Shown here: positions 9,753 through 18,679 of the stretch, piece by piece | Numbering within the stretch: position 1 is the first letter of the stretch | How the letters are laid out: every line of letters begins with the position of its first letter | Assembly: GCF_003987855.1 (NCBI RefSeq) | Contig: NZ_RXIZ01000008.1 | Location: forward strand, 25,095-89,094 | Direction of reading: 5' to 3' | Source: Hyphomicrobium sp. | Lineage (GTDB): Bacteria; Pseudomonadota; Alphaproteobacteria; Rhizobiales; Hyphomicrobiaceae | DNA: 64,000 nt | Translations under genes and position numbers: made by a program | The notes under the pieces: generated by a model | Database searches by the model: none | What the model saw: only the letters and a program-made list of their open reading frames with translations | What the model was told of the DNA's origin: nothing

Positions 9753-10382
9753 TCATGCCACTACCAGCGCAGCGTGGCCCGTCGTCTCTACGACGGCGAT
9801 TCCTAATCCATATGGCGCCGCAGCGCGGACAAGATAGCGCCAGATATAGTCGGCGAAACTGCGACGCATTACGAGGCAAAAACCCTCCCCAGACCTATGC
9901 GCGTAAACGGAAGATTTTCCGAAGGTCGTGCCGACCACTCGCCCAGGCTCAAGCGCCGCAAAGTCATAAACCGTGGTGTGCTGAAGAACATCCAACGCGT
10001 TCCGGCCTCGGAGAAGAACTTGCGTATAGCCGCCGGAGTTATCCGCGACTTGGCTTCTAACGCCTTGGAGGGCCGCCTTTAGGTCGGCCGCCAATGATCC
10101 AATCCTGTCCCGCTGGCTGACGATCAGCCACTCGTCAGGAGAAATCCAAAGGACCTTGGCGCCGTCGGTGCCTGCATAGGTGCATGGGGACGTGGGCAAG
10201 GCAACACCGAGTGAATGCGTTACCTTTTCAACGAACGTCCTGTCCTTAGAATCCCCGCGAAGGCTGACATATCCAAGCGACGGTAGTTCGTTTGCCCAGA
10301 CCCCGCGCGTATCGTTGATGGCGGTTGCCTGCAAAGGGAGTCCAAACGCATGAAGAGGCGATCGAGACACGTGTTCAAGCAT
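9753..10382 (-). CDS. soxG: Sarcosine oxidase, gamma subunit
   Basis: This is the gamma subunit of the four-part sarcosine oxidase, which converts sarcosine to glycine and 5,10-methylene-tetrahydrofolate plus peroxide. The 209-residue protein has the gamma pattern, with WISPDEWLIV near the middle and DLSHG-like NSGGYTQVLLRGRNALDVLQ after it. I start at the ATG at 10382, which overlaps the soxA stop by 8 bp. A reading from 10547 would extend far into soxA in another frame. The last subunit gene of the sox group is followed with no gap by sdaA. Confidence 0.85.
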   Translation of the reverse strand: MLEHVSRSPLHAFGLPLQATAINDTRGVWANELPSLGYVSLRGDSKDRTFVEKVTHSLGVALPTSPCTYAGTDGAKVLWISPDEWLIVSQRDRIGSLAADLKAALQGVRSQVADNSGGYTQVLLRGRNALDVLQHTTVYDFAALEPGRVVGTTFGKSSVYAHRSGEGFCLVMRRSFADYIWRYLVRAAAPYGLGIAVVETTGHAALVVA

Positions 10383-13300
10383 TCTGTCGCTCCCCCTTCG
10401 GGTCGACGAATACCGGTGAGACGACTTGCACCCGATGCGTTTGTCCACCAAAATAAGCAAAGAGCCGATCCCGGCCCGCATTCTGGCCTTCCGGGGAGCG
10501 CCGCTTGATGCCATCCCGCACAACCGCCAGGGCGATAGAGCGCCCAAGTTCAGGGCTGAAATAGCTGGAAGTTACATGCCCGAGCATTGCTACTGGCGGG
10601 TTCACCTCGGGCGCTTCAATAATCTGGGCACCTTCTGCCAATACGATGGACGGATCTTCTGTCAGCAATCCGACGAGCTGCTTTCTATTGGGACCGGCGG
10701 TATCGCTTCGTGCAAAGGAACGCTTACCGATAAAGCTGAAGGGCTTTTTCATCGATACAGCCCAAGCCATGTCAAGGTCGAATGGCGTCATCGAACCATC
10801 GGTGTCCTGCCCCACGATGATGAAGCCTTTTTCCGCTCGCAGTAGATGCATCGCGTCAGTGCCGTATGGCGTAATGTCGAACTCGGCACCGGCAGCCAGC
10901 AGTGCTTCCCACAGATGGTATCCGTAATTCGCGTCAACGTTCACCTCGAACGCGAGCTCCCCAGAAAAGCTGATACGGAAAACCCGTGCTGCGACGCCCG
11001 CGACCGTGCCCTCGCGCCAATCCATGAACTTGAAGGACGATGGCGATAAATCGATGTCGGAGCACACCTTCGCCAGAACCTCGCGGCTCTTTGGTCCTAC
11101 CACTGCCGCGGTCGCCCAATGGTCGGTGACGGAGGTCATGTAGACGTCAAGATCCGGCCACTCCGTCTGGTGCCAGTTCTCCAGCCAGGACAAAACGCGC
11201 GCAGCCCCGCCCGTCGTCGTCGTCATGGCGAAATGCTCGTCTGAGATGCAGGCGGTGACGCCATCGTCCATCACCATTCCGTTCTCGTCCAACATCAAGC
11301 CGTAGCGGCACTTGCCCGGAGCCAGTTGCGTCCACGAGTTGGCATAGACGCGATTGAGGAACTCACGTGCATCCTTGCCCTGCAAGTCGATCTTGCCAAG
11401 TGTCGACGCATCCATAATGCCGACGCCGCGGCGGGCAGCGATGCATTCCCGCCTGATGGCCGCGTCCTGATCTTCGCCGGCCTTGAGAAAATATTGCGGC
11501 CTGAGCCATTGCCCCACGTTCTCGAAAACTGCTCCCCTTGCCACGTGCGACGCGTGCATCGGCGTGTAGCGTTTGGGTTCGAAGGTGTCCCCCTCATGAG
11601 GGCCAGCAAGGGTGCCGAAGGTCACCGGGGAATATGCCGGACGGTAGGTCGTTGTTCCAACGTCCGGAATGCTTTTGCCGAGCGCTTCAGCCGCGATGGC
11701 AAACCCGTTGACGTTTGAAAGCTTGCCCTGGTCGGTGCCAAAACCTAGAGCGGTATAGCGCTTGATGTGCTCGATGGAGCGATAGTTCTCGCGCACCGCC
11801 AGGTGAATATCGGCGGCAGTTACGTCATTCTGAAAATCGACGAACGCTTTCTTCCCGTGACCCTCAACTTTGCCGTCCGGAACGCGGAAGATTCGTCGTG
11901 CAGGGATGGCATTCGGTTCATCCGTTTCGATGCTACGGCGCTCACCGACCGACGCCTTACCCGTCGCAGCAAGCACGGCGTCCGATACCTCGTGAGCTTG
12001 CATCAAGGCGGGCTGCAAACCAAATGTGCCGGTGATGCCGCCGACGCAGTAAATACCGGTTGCAGCACGCCCCATTGCGGGAGCAACGAATGCCAGCTTC
12101 TCTTCATCCCAATGGGGACGACCACCGTCGTGGCAGTAGAGATGCACCGTTGGCGACAAGCCCCCTGAACTGCCGAGCGCGTCGCATTCGATGGTAGGTC
12201 CATCGCCCGAGATAGAATTCTGGTCTGCGCTGATCTTGACGAGCTTTGCCGCCTTCACGGCCCGAGACCCTAATGCTCCGGATATGGCGTATCCCGGGCG
12301 AACATCGACACCCGCGGCGTGAGCGCGTTGCTCCCAAACGGTATTGGGTCGCGTTCGCGTGTCTGCCAACACTACGGAGCAGCCCGCGCGTGCGAGATCG
12401 CAAGCACCCTGGTAGGCGAAATCATTGCTTGTTTGCATCACCACGCGCCGGCCGACCGCAACGCCGTAGCGGTTAAGGTACGTTGTTAGAGCCGATGCGG
12501 TCAAAATTCCTGGAAGATCATTATTCCCGAATACCAAGGGGCGCTCGATCGCTCCCGTCGCCAGAACGATGTGCGACGCCCTGATACGGTGAAGCCGCTG
12601 CCGGGGCGACGTCTCCGAACGCTCGGCTAGGGGAAGGTGGTCCTGCAGCTGCTCGACAGCTTGGATCAAGTTCAGATCGTGCAGAGCGAAGGCGCTGGTC
12701 CGCGTAAAGATCTGCACGCGAGGCAAAGATCGAAGTTCCGCAATGATGTTTTTTAGCCAATCATAGCCCGGCTGGCCGTCAATGATCGCATGTGGATAGG
12801 ACAGCAGCCATCCGCCCAGCTCCCTTTGCTCATCAAGGAGGGTTACATTCAATCCAGCTCGACCCAGGTTGAGCGCCGTTAGCAGCCCGCACGGACCTCC
12901 ACCCACGACCACGACCTCAGCGTGCCGATGACTGTGATCATAGCTGTCAAGATCGGCTTCCTCAGGTGCAGAGCCATAGCCCGCCGCTTGTCGAATGACG
13001 TGCTCGAATTTGGGCCAAAGAGCCCTGCTCTGAAACGTCTTGTAGTAGAAGCCTGCCGGCATGAAACGGGAAAAGCGCCCCGAAACACTCTTGAGATCGA
13101 AATCGAGCGCCGGCCATCCCGTCGTTCGGCGGGCCGTCAAACCATCATAGAGCTCAACTTGCGTGGCCTTCAGATTTGGGATCGTCGCGGCGCCAGTCTC
13201 TACCTGCGTAAGGGCATTCGGCTCTTCAGCTCCCGCGCCAACGATCCCGCGAGGCCGTCCATATTTGAAACTTCGCCCCAGCATTCGAACGCCGTTGGCC

Positions 13301-13422
13301 AACAACGCCGATGCAAGAGTGTCGCCGGCATATCCCGTGTACGATTTTCCGTCGAAGTGGAAACTGATAGGGCGCCCGAAATCGACGCGGGCCTTTTCAT
13401 GCCGAATGCGGTGGCTTGTCAT
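10375..13422 (-). CDS. soxA: Sarcosine oxidase, alpha subunit
   Basis: This is the large subunit that holds NAD and the folate-binding domain of heterotetrameric sarcosine oxidase. The 1015-residue length is typical. The order is a 2Fe-2S-like N-terminal segment (GRSFKYGRPRGIVGAG, near residue 50), a dinucleotide-binding fold (VVVVGGGPCGLLTALNLGRAG, about 171-191), and a C-terminal GcvT-like aminomethyltransferase domain from about residue 610 (RRGVGIMDASTLGKIDLQG) that transfers the one-carbon unit to tetrahydrofolate. It overlaps soxD at its 5' end and soxG at its 3' end, which suggests coupled translation. Confidence 0.95.
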   Translation of the reverse strand: MTSHRIRHEKARVDFGRPISFHFDGKSYTGYAGDTLASALLANGVRMLGRSFKYGRPRGIVGAGAEEPNALTQVETGAATIPNLKATQVELYDGLTARRTTGWPALDFDLKSVSGRFSRFMPAGFYYKTFQSRALWPKFEHVIRQAAGYGSAPEEADLDSYDHSHRHAEVVVVGGGPCGLLTALNLGRAGLNVTLLDEQRELGGWLLSYPHAIIDGQPGYDWLKNIIAELRSLPRVQIFTRTSAFALHDLNLIQAVEQLQDHLPLAERSETSPRQRLHRIRASHIVLATGAIERPLVFGNNDLPGILTASALTTYLNRYGVAVGRRVVMQTSNDFAYQGACDLARAGCSVVLADTRTRPNTVWEQRAHAAGVDVRPGYAISGALGSRAVKAAKLVKISADQNSISGDGPTIECDALGSSGGLSPTVHLYCHDGGRPHWDEEKLAFVAPAMGRAATGIYCVGGITGTFGLQPALMQAHEVSDAVLAATGKASVGERRSIETDEPNAIPARRIFRVPDGKVEGHGKKAFVDFQNDVTAADIHLAVRENYRSIEHIKRYTALGFGTDQGKLSNVNGFAIAAEALGKSIPDVGTTTYRPAYSPVTFGTLAGPHEGDTFEPKRYTPMHASHVARGAVFENVGQWLRPQYFLKAGEDQDAAIRRECIAARRGVGIMDASTLGKIDLQGKDAREFLNRVYANSWTQLAPGKCRYGLMLDENGMVMDDGVTACISDEHFAMTTTTGGAARVLSWLENWHQTEWPDLDVYMTSVTDHWATAAVVGPKSREVLAKVCSDIDLSPSSFKFMDWREGTVAGVAARVFRISFSGELAFEVNVDANYGYHLWEALLAAGAEFDITPYGTDAMHLLRAEKGFIIVGQDTDGSMTPFDLDMAWAVSMKKPFSFIGKRSFARSDTAGPNRKQLVGLLTEDPSIVLAEGAQIIEAPEVNPPVAMLGHVTSSYFSPELGRSIALAVVRDGIKRRSPEGQNAGRDRLFAYFGGQTHRVQVVSPVFVDPKGERQNA

Positions 13423-13718
13423 TGCGAGCCACCTTCCGCGTCATACACTTTGCGCCCGTCGGATAACGTCCACGAACCCGCGATCGAGTTGGTGGCGGTA
13501 TTACGCTTCACCACGAAAAATTTCCGGCATCCCGTGGCGTGGGACCATAACTCCCAATTCCAGCCCTTGGGATTGGTGCGCATGAACAGATAGTCAGCCC
13601 ATGTATCGTCGTCCGCGGTATCGGGTGACGCCGGACGGATGCGGAAAGCCTCCCCTCCGTAGCCAAATTCCTCTTCCTCGCGCTTCTCTTGGCAGTGCGG
13701 ACAAAACAGTACGAGCAT
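13419..13718 (-). CDS. soxD: Sarcosine oxidase, delta subunit
   Basis: This is the small zinc subunit of sarcosine oxidase. All four zinc ligands of the family are visible in the 99-residue chain: Cys6 and Cys9 (LFCPHC), and His60 and Cys64 (WSHATGC). It lies between soxB and soxA in the canonical B-D-A-G order, 15 bp after soxB, and overlaps the soxA start by four bases. Confidence 0.93.
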   Translation of the reverse strand: MLVLFCPHCQEKREEEEFGYGGEAFRIRPASPDTADDDTWADYLFMRTNPKGWNWELWSHATGCRKFFVVKRNTATNSIAGSWTLSDGRKVYDAEGGSQ

Positions 13719-13733
13719 CGAAGCGTCCTGGAT

Positions 13734-14987
13734 CTAGTGAGCGACGGCGGCGGCGCCGTGCTCATCTATGAGATGTCCCGTAGAAAACCGATCGAGACTG
13801 AAGGCTTTGTTGAGCGGATGTGGCTCGTCATTCGCGATCGTGTGCGCAAAAACATTTCCCGATCCGGGCGTAGCCTTGAAACCGCCGGTGCCCCATCCGC
13901 AATTGAAGTAGAGGCCTTTGACCTTCGTCTTGCTGATGATCGGGCACGCATCCGGTGTTGTGTCGACGATACCGCCCCACTGACGATTCATGCGCACGCG
14001 GGAGAATATCGGAAACAGCTCAATGATAGCTGCAGCAGTATGCTCGATAATGTGCGGGCTGCCGCGTTGGGTATAGCTTGTATAGTGGTCGATACCCGCA
14101 CCGATAACGAGTTCACCCTTGTCGGACTGGCTCGCGTAGCCATGCACTGCGTTCGACATCACCACGGTATCCAGCACAGGCTTCATGGACTCGGAGACGA
14201 ATGCTTGAAGGGGATGGCTCTCGATCGGGAGACGAATGCCGGCCATCTTCGCTAGAACGGAGGAATGCCCCGAGGCCACGCAGCCGACGCGATCCGCCCG
14301 TACAGAGCCGCGCGACGTTTGCAGGCCCTGGAGCCTGCCGTTCACGATATCCATGCCCGTGACTTCGCAATTCTCGACGATGTCTACGCCGTACTTGCTG
14401 GCCGCACGGGCAAACCCCCACGCCACGGCGTCATGACGCGCAACGCCGGCGCGTGGCTGATAGCTCGCACCAAGAACAGGATAACGGGCATTTCTGGAGG
14501 TATTGAGGATCGGGATCCTTCGCTTGACTTCGGCCGCATCCAGAACCTGAGCGTCAACACCGTTCAACACGTTGGCATTCACGCGGCGTTCGATATCGCG
14601 CATATCCTGTAAGGTGTGGCCAAGATTGAAAACGCCACGCTGGCTGAACATCACATTGAAATTGAGCTCTTCAGTGAGGTGCTCCCAAAGTTTCAGCGCG
14701 TGCTCGTAGAGCATCGTCGCCTCGTCCCAAAGATAGTTCGAGCGCACGATGGTCGTATTGCGAGCCGTATTCCCGCCTCCGAGATAGCCTTTCTCGATAA
14801 CAGCGATGTCACGGACGCCGTGCTCTTTCGCGAGGTAATAAGCTGTTGCGAGCCCGTGGCCGCCAGCGCCGACGATCACTACATTATAGGAAGGCTTAAG
14901 CTCCGCACTCCGCCACGCCGGATCCCAGCCCTCATTATAATTGAGGCCTTTCGTGAAAAGCGACCAGATGGAGTAGTCTTTCTTCAT
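13734..14987 (-). CDS. soxB: Sarcosine oxidase, beta subunit
   Basis: This is the FAD and FMN subunit that oxidises the methyl C-N bond of sarcosine. The FAD fold is at the N-terminus ([21 protein letters not shown]), followed by [16 protein letters not shown]. The FMN-attachment region follows at about residues 165-180. I start at the ATG at 14987, giving 417 residues, because GAGGA lies about seven bases upstream; the upstream GTG-type start at 15038 lacks this. It is the first gene of the eleven-gene glycine betaine unit, so its upstream region should carry the promoter. Confidence 0.93.
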   Translation of the reverse strand: MKKDYSIWSLFTKGLNYNEGWDPAWRSAELKPSYNVVIVGAGGHGLATAYYLAKEHGVRDIAVIEKGYLGGGNTARNTTIVRSNYLWDEATMLYEHALKLWEHLTEELNFNVMFSQRGVFNLGHTLQDMRDIERRVNANVLNGVDAQVLDAAEVKRRIPILNTSRNARYPVLGASYQPRAGVARHDAVAWGFARAASKYGVDIVENCEVTGMDIVNGRLQGLQTSRGSVRADRVGCVASGHSSVLAKMAGIRLPIESHPLQAFVSESMKPVLDTVVMSNAVHGYASQSDKGELVIGAGIDHYTSYTQRGSPHIIEHTAAAIIELFPIFSRVRMNRQWGGIVDTTPDACPIISKTKVKGLYFNCGWGTGGFKATPGSGNVFAHTIANDEPHPLNKAFSLDRFSTGHLIDEHGAAAVAH

Positions 14988-15095
14988 CGAAGTCCTCGGC
15001 GAATAGGTCTGCGACCGCAGCGCACCCCAAACACGCATGTAATTTGTGTCTTGTCAGTTAGCGAATGCACTTATTTTGCGTCCGGCCAAGGGAGA

Positions 15096-15115
15096 CGCAA
15101 ATTTTGCTATTTGCG
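15096..15115. promoter_or_regulatory. Inverted repeat, possible operator for the betaine operon
   Basis: CGCAAAT and ATTTGCG form a perfect 7-bp inverted repeat with a 6-base spacer. It lies about 110 bp upstream of soxB and about 60 bp downstream of the 15178 gene. A palindrome in the only sizeable gap before an eleven-gene catabolic unit is a reasonable regulator site. The regulator is not encoded in the window, and no motif of a known betaine regulator was matched. It could also be part of an intrinsic stem for the upstream gene. Confidence 0.35.
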
Positions 15116-15177
15116 ACACGCGGGAGCTGGTCCTAGCGAACCCTGAAGGCACCGGGCACGCTTTTGGGAGTTGAGCT

Positions 15178-15672
15178 TTAAGCCTTTCGGGCCGAAGCGA
15201 TAAGCGCGCGCGTCGGCTCGATCGACACATCGGCTCGGCCCTGGAGTTCGAGGTCGCAAAAGACCTTCGTCACCACTTCGTGCTCGGTAAGAAACCGCAA
15301 AGTCGCGGCATCCTCTGGAGCGCACTCCCTCTCTAATTGAGCGTAGCGCGCGATCACGGGCTCCAGCTCACGGCTGTAAAGTGCCATAAAGTCTTGCCAA
15401 GCGAGGCTAGAATATTTGGCGACGTTGTCGACGCCCTTCTGGCGGAACACTTCGCTCTCACGCGTGTCCCCGCCGAGCTTTTCGACAAGCGCTCGCATCT
15501 GAGACTTCGTTACGGCCTCAAGTTCTGCGAGAAGACGCCATTTGTCGGAGCGAGAGCGGTCCGTTATGGCTTCCGCCAAACCGTTGTATAGGGCCTCGCC
15601 GTAAATCTCTCCCTGGTAGGCGCGTTCAACCCTCGACAGAAAGTCAGTTCGTTGGTGCGCAGACAATTTCAA
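15178..15672 (-). CDS. Uncharacterised helical protein upstream of the betaine operon
   Basis: The 164-residue protein is predicted to be almost entirely helical, with Glu- and Tyr-rich stretches such as YQGEIYGEALYNGLAE, ELEAVTKSQMRALVEKLGG and EHEVVTKVFCDLE. The spacing recalls a ferritin-like four-helix bundle, but the canonical ExxH iron ligands are not clearly present, so this is only a resemblance. It has the same direction as the sox-dgc-gbc unit and lies about 190 bp upstream of soxB, so it could be co-regulated. There is no signal peptide. I do not recognise a function. Confidence 0.65.
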   Translation of the reverse strand: MKLSAHQRTDFLSRVERAYQGEIYGEALYNGLAEAITDRSRSDKWRLLAELEAVTKSQMRALVEKLGGDTRESEVFRQKGVDNVAKYSSLAWQDFMALYSRELEPVIARYAQLERECAPEDAATLRFLTEHEVVTKVFCDLELQGRADVSIEPTRALIASARKA

Positions 15673-15822
15673 GCCGCCCTTGCAGGGAGTGGTCTAGCCT
15701 AGGCCACTAGTCGTAAAGCTTATCCGATTTCAGCTCAAGATCATTGCTGAAGTCAGCTCTTCCGCGATCGCCGCCGCAGAAAGCGAGCAAGTCCGTGCGG
15801 TTGCAGCGACCTAAGAGAAGGT

Positions 15823-16365
15823 TTATGCGAGCCTTCTTTCGATCGATAGCGCCGTATGGTCGTCAGCCCGCCGGCGAAGCCAAGTGCCACCCTGCTTGTC
15901 CGCTTCGCTGGCGCAATCATCGACCCAGGCAATCAGATTGGATGACTGCCTCCGAAGATCCTCGAGTTTGATCGTCCGCTTCGCTTCCATCATCCGCCCT
16001 GGCTGGTGCGGAAAAACCGGCCGTCCGCTTCGGTCGCGATGCCACTGGCAGACGATATGAAGGTCGCCGTCGCCGGCCGCGCCCTCCTTGATAACCTCAG
16101 AAACAATATCATCGACTGGAAGGATTTCTGCACTCCCGCCGCCGAAGCCCACGAACAGGAGAATCTGAGCCAGATTTTGGGGACGGCGCAACGCGTTGCG
16201 CAGGATTACATGACGATGCATCGCGCGAAGAGCATTCTTGAACTCCAAGCTCAAGATCTGCAGTAACGCCGTGCCCCGGTCACGATCAATATCGCGCCAG
16301 ATCGTTTGTTCAGGATCGAATTCGAGTTCGAGGGTTTCGACTTTAAGATCGCGATGGATCGACAT
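15823..16365 (-). CDS. Hypothetical protein
   Basis: The 180-residue product is not recognised. The reading frame shows the GC-rich third positions and start-context (GGAG seven bases before ATG) expected of a real gene, better than the opposite-strand alternative at 16006-16266. The N-terminus is acidic (VETLELEFDPEQTIW), the middle has a glycine patch (VGFGGGSAEILP), and the C-terminus is basic. It has no signal peptide or membrane segment. It is oriented towards the 15178 gene with a 150-bp gap. Confidence 0.5.
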   Translation of the reverse strand: MSIHRDLKVETLELEFDPEQTIWRDIDRDRGTALLQILSLEFKNALRAMHRHVILRNALRRPQNLAQILLFVGFGGGSAEILPVDDIVSEVIKEGAAGDGDLHIVCQWHRDRSGRPVFPHQPGRMMEAKRTIKLEDLRRQSSNLIAWVDDCASEADKQGGTWLRRRADDHTALSIERRLA

Positions 16366-16934
16366 AGCGGGCTCCGAATAGTCGGACAGGCGCGGCGCTT
16401 ACGCACCGACGCACATTTTCGAAATCCCGCAAGACCAGCTAATGCAAATACTGGGTCAAAAGAATGGCCAATTGGAGCATTTATCGCGGTTCAAAAAACT
16501 AATTTGCGCGAACTCTGCTGGCGATGGCCCGGGGAACACTCCCCACACCCTCCGTTGCAATTTGAAAAGGAGTTCTGAATTGGCAAAACAGATCGACAGT
16601 CGCAATTCTCGCCGTACTTGGCGCGCGGGCCTGTGGACTGCGTTGTGGGAGTGGTTTTGATTTTGCAGTCGCCGTCGATCGATTTTGTTGTATGGGCCAC
16701 GAGGACGCCCCATCCTTCGGCAGCGCAATAAGCGCCGCGGGACAGGAGTGCTTGGCAGGCCTTCGGCAACCATCATGACATTGTCTTGAATGAGTCGGAG
16801 GACCGTCTATCCACAGCCAACCCACAACTTTCGTGTCCCTCGATCATAACGTGAATTGGAAGTCCTCTCGGGACAGTTAGGATCGCATCTCGGAAATGGT
16901 CGCGAGCTAAGCCGGAGAGGCTGCGGGGGCGGGC
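16366..16934. other. Intergenic stretch without a convincing gene
   Basis: Several overlapping short frames occur on both strands, but none has a consistent start context and codon use. The only notable item is a 26-codon frame at 16580-16660 on the plus strand, with AAGGAG seven bases before a TTG start and a Trp-rich end (LWTALWEWF). No repeats, tRNA or clear terminator were seen. Confidence 0.4.
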
Positions 16935-17321
16935 GTGACGGAGGGGTTCAAAGCAATCGTTATTCCGGCGACAGCGAGTTCGTCTCGCGCAAACCGCCCG
17001 CACGTATTTAATACGTTTTCTTCCGCCCTCGCTTTCATGAGAGGCACGCGCGCTTCCACCGTAATAATCGAATTCAGCGTCGAGGTCGAAACGCTCGATT
17101 TTTACGATGCTGTGAAAGCGATTAGCGTTCCAGTTATTTTTTCCGCCAACCGACTCGACGCCTCGCAATTTTCTCAACTTGGAATTCGCGCGGCGGATGT
17201 GGTCTGCCAGAACGACGAGCGCGGCGTCGAAAGTTTTGCGGGCTACCGGCCGCGACCGGGGCTAAAGGGATCCCGCTCCCACGTCCGCCTTATGACCTCC
17301 AGCGCGCTTCTTGAAGCTTGA
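16935..17321 (+). CDS. Hypothetical protein
   Basis: This 128-residue frame starts at GTG after a G-rich stretch. It reads like a small alpha/beta protein: a run of strand-helix units (STVIIEFSVEVETLDFYDAV, KAISVPVIFSANRLD, GIRAADVVCQND), loosely like a receiver-type fold but without recognisable phosphorylation residues. The antisense frame at 16773-17177 is arginine-rich and less protein-like. I do not assign a function. It may be a degenerate regulatory domain. Confidence 0.4.
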   Translation: MTEGFKAIVIPATASSSRANRPHVFNTFSSALAFMRGTRASTVIIEFSVEVETLDFYDAVKAISVPVIFSANRLDASQFSQLGIRAADVVCQNDERGVESFAGYRPRPGLKGSRSHVRLMTSSALLEA

Positions 17322-17648
17322 AGATGCCGCTGGGTACGCGCTGAACTTTCGCGCATCCTTTCAGCGAAAGACAACACCTGCTTATCTCGGATATCTTTCG
17401 ATAAACGAAAATCGACCCAGATAACGTTGTCCCATTTCATGACACGCTGAACCCAATGAACTTCCGATAATCGAACTTGCAATCAGCATGCCGCGTTCCT
17501 CCGGCAGGAAAGAGGCAGCAAATCTCATTTATTTGAGCGCTCCTTTGTGACGTAGACGGAACTTTTGTGCCGATCCTGCGTTGACGCCCGCCGGTCTGGT
17601 AGCCTGAGATTTCGCGTGCCAGTAGCAACCGTCCAGAACAAGGTCGAG

Positions 17649-18152
17649 ATGGCTCGGATGTTCGCCGTGCACAAGCATGGGTCACGCCGGCGGAGCTTGG
17701 ATGGCGCCCAAACAATCGCTCATCTGGAGAACGTCGTCGCAATCCTAAAGGATCACGGACACGATGCGCAGGATCTTCTGGCGTCTGCCTATCTGCACGA
17801 CTGTCTCGAGGATACCGATACGACGCTTCAGCATCTTATTGTAAGGTTTGGGAATCCGATCGCTGAACTCGTGTTCTGGCTGACAGATACCTACGACGGG
17901 AACCGGATGTCGAACGCGCTAAAATCGGCTTGGCGATTATCTCGCGCACCCTGGGATGCGAAGCTTATCCAGATGGCTGACATCGTCGACAACTGCCGAA
18001 GTATCCGTCTGTACGATCAGGCGTTTGCAGCGTCCTATCTGGACGAGAAGCGACAGGTGCTTCGCCTGATGGCGGAGCGAGAAGGTCCCGCTCTCATGCA
18101 GCTTTCGCTATTTCAGCGCGCGGTCGCCGTAACGGATTTGGCAGAACGGTAG
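17649..18152 (+). CDS. HD-domain phosphohydrolase, small RelA/SpoT-like
   Basis: This 167-residue protein resembles the stand-alone hydrolase domain of SpoT/MESH1-type enzymes, which act on nucleotide pyrophosphates. His25 (IAHLENV) and the His50-Asp51 pair (AYLHDCLEDTD) provide metal ligands, followed by DIVDNCRS near residue 116 as the distal Asp region. The synthetase domain of RelA/SpoT is absent. The ATG at 17649 is chosen because AAGG lies five bases upstream; an upstream start at 17565 has no such site. The substrate is not provable from sequence; (p)ppGpp or NADPH are possibilities known in the family. Confidence 0.75.
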   Translation: MARMFAVHKHGSRRRSLDGAQTIAHLENVVAILKDHGHDAQDLLASAYLHDCLEDTDTTLQHLIVRFGNPIAELVFWLTDTYDGNRMSNALKSAWRLSRAPWDAKLIQMADIVDNCRSIRLYDQAFAASYLDEKRQVLRLMAEREGPALMQLSLFQRAVAVTDLAER

Positions 18153-18252
18153 CCGTTTTTCTGGACCTCACAAATCCGTAAGGTTGCGTCTCGAAACTCC
18201 GGAAGCGCGATCAGGGTTGAGAAATCAAACCGCACGGTTTGAAGGAGTACTC

Positions 18253-18630
18253 ATGTTTAGATTCAAACAAGCAACCGCCGCCTTGATCACAACGGGCGCG
18301 CTTGCAGCATTTTCACTTCCGGCCTCAGCGGCCCACTTTGGCGGTGGACACATGGGCGGAGGCGGGTTTCGCGGCGGCCATTTCGGTGGCGGTCATTTTG
18401 GTGGTGGTCATTTTGGTGGACGTCACTTCGGAGGCGGCCATTTCGCTGGCGGCGGTCATTGGCATGGTGGCGGCTGGCGCGGCCACGGATGGCGTGGCCG
18501 CGGTTGGGGCTACGGGTTCTATCCCGGCATCGCATTCTATGGCGGTCCCTACTACGATGACTATTACGATGACGACTACTACGGGTACGACTGCTACTGG
18601 CGTCACGGTCGCCGCTACTGCGGCTACTGA
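18253..18630 (+). CDS. Exported Gly/His-rich repeat protein
   Basis: The 125-residue protein has a cleavable signal peptide (ATAALITTGALAAFSLPASA). About ten tandem copies of a short Gly-Gly-His-Phe motif follow (about residues 33-75). An aromatic-acidic tail (YYDDYYDDDYY) and a final CYWRHGRRYCGY end it, with the two cysteines possibly disulfide-linked. GGAG lies seven bases before the ATG at 18253. Similar proteins are common in alphaproteobacteria and have no established role. The His-rich repeat could bind metals, which is inference. A strong terminator follows. Confidence 0.8.
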   Translation: MFRFKQATAALITTGALAAFSLPASAAHFGGGHMGGGGFRGGHFGGGHFGGGHFGGRHFGGGHFAGGGHWHGGGWRGHGWRGRGWGYGFYPGIAFYGGPYYDDYYDDDYYGYDCYWRHGRRYCGY

Positions 18631-18649
18631 TGACACGACCTGAAAGCGG

Positions 18650-18679
18650 GCCCCAGCTTCTCGGAAGCTGGGGCTTTTC
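18650..18679 (+). terminator. Rho-independent terminator
   Basis: GCCCCAGCTTC (18650-18660) pairs perfectly with GAAGCTGGGGC (18664-18674) around a 3-base loop, followed by a T-run (TTTTCG). It ends the transcript of the Gly/His-rich protein gene 20 bases downstream of its stop. Confidence 0.9.

Noticed and set aside
12922-13593. Plus-strand frame of 223 codons
   Set aside because: It is antisense to soxA and soxD, both well supported.
14988-15177. Possible glycine riboswitch upstream of the sarcosine oxidase genes
   Set aside because: I looked for the paired aptamer and conserved glycine-riboswitch cores and did not find them; only a short inverted repeat is present.
16006-16266. Plus-strand frame of 86 codons
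   Set aside because: It is antisense to the 15823-16365 frame, which has better start context and codon use. Neither is certain.
17243-17482. Minus-strand frame of 79 codons
   Set aside because: It overlaps the 16935 gene end, has no clear ribosome binding site and no recognisable pattern.
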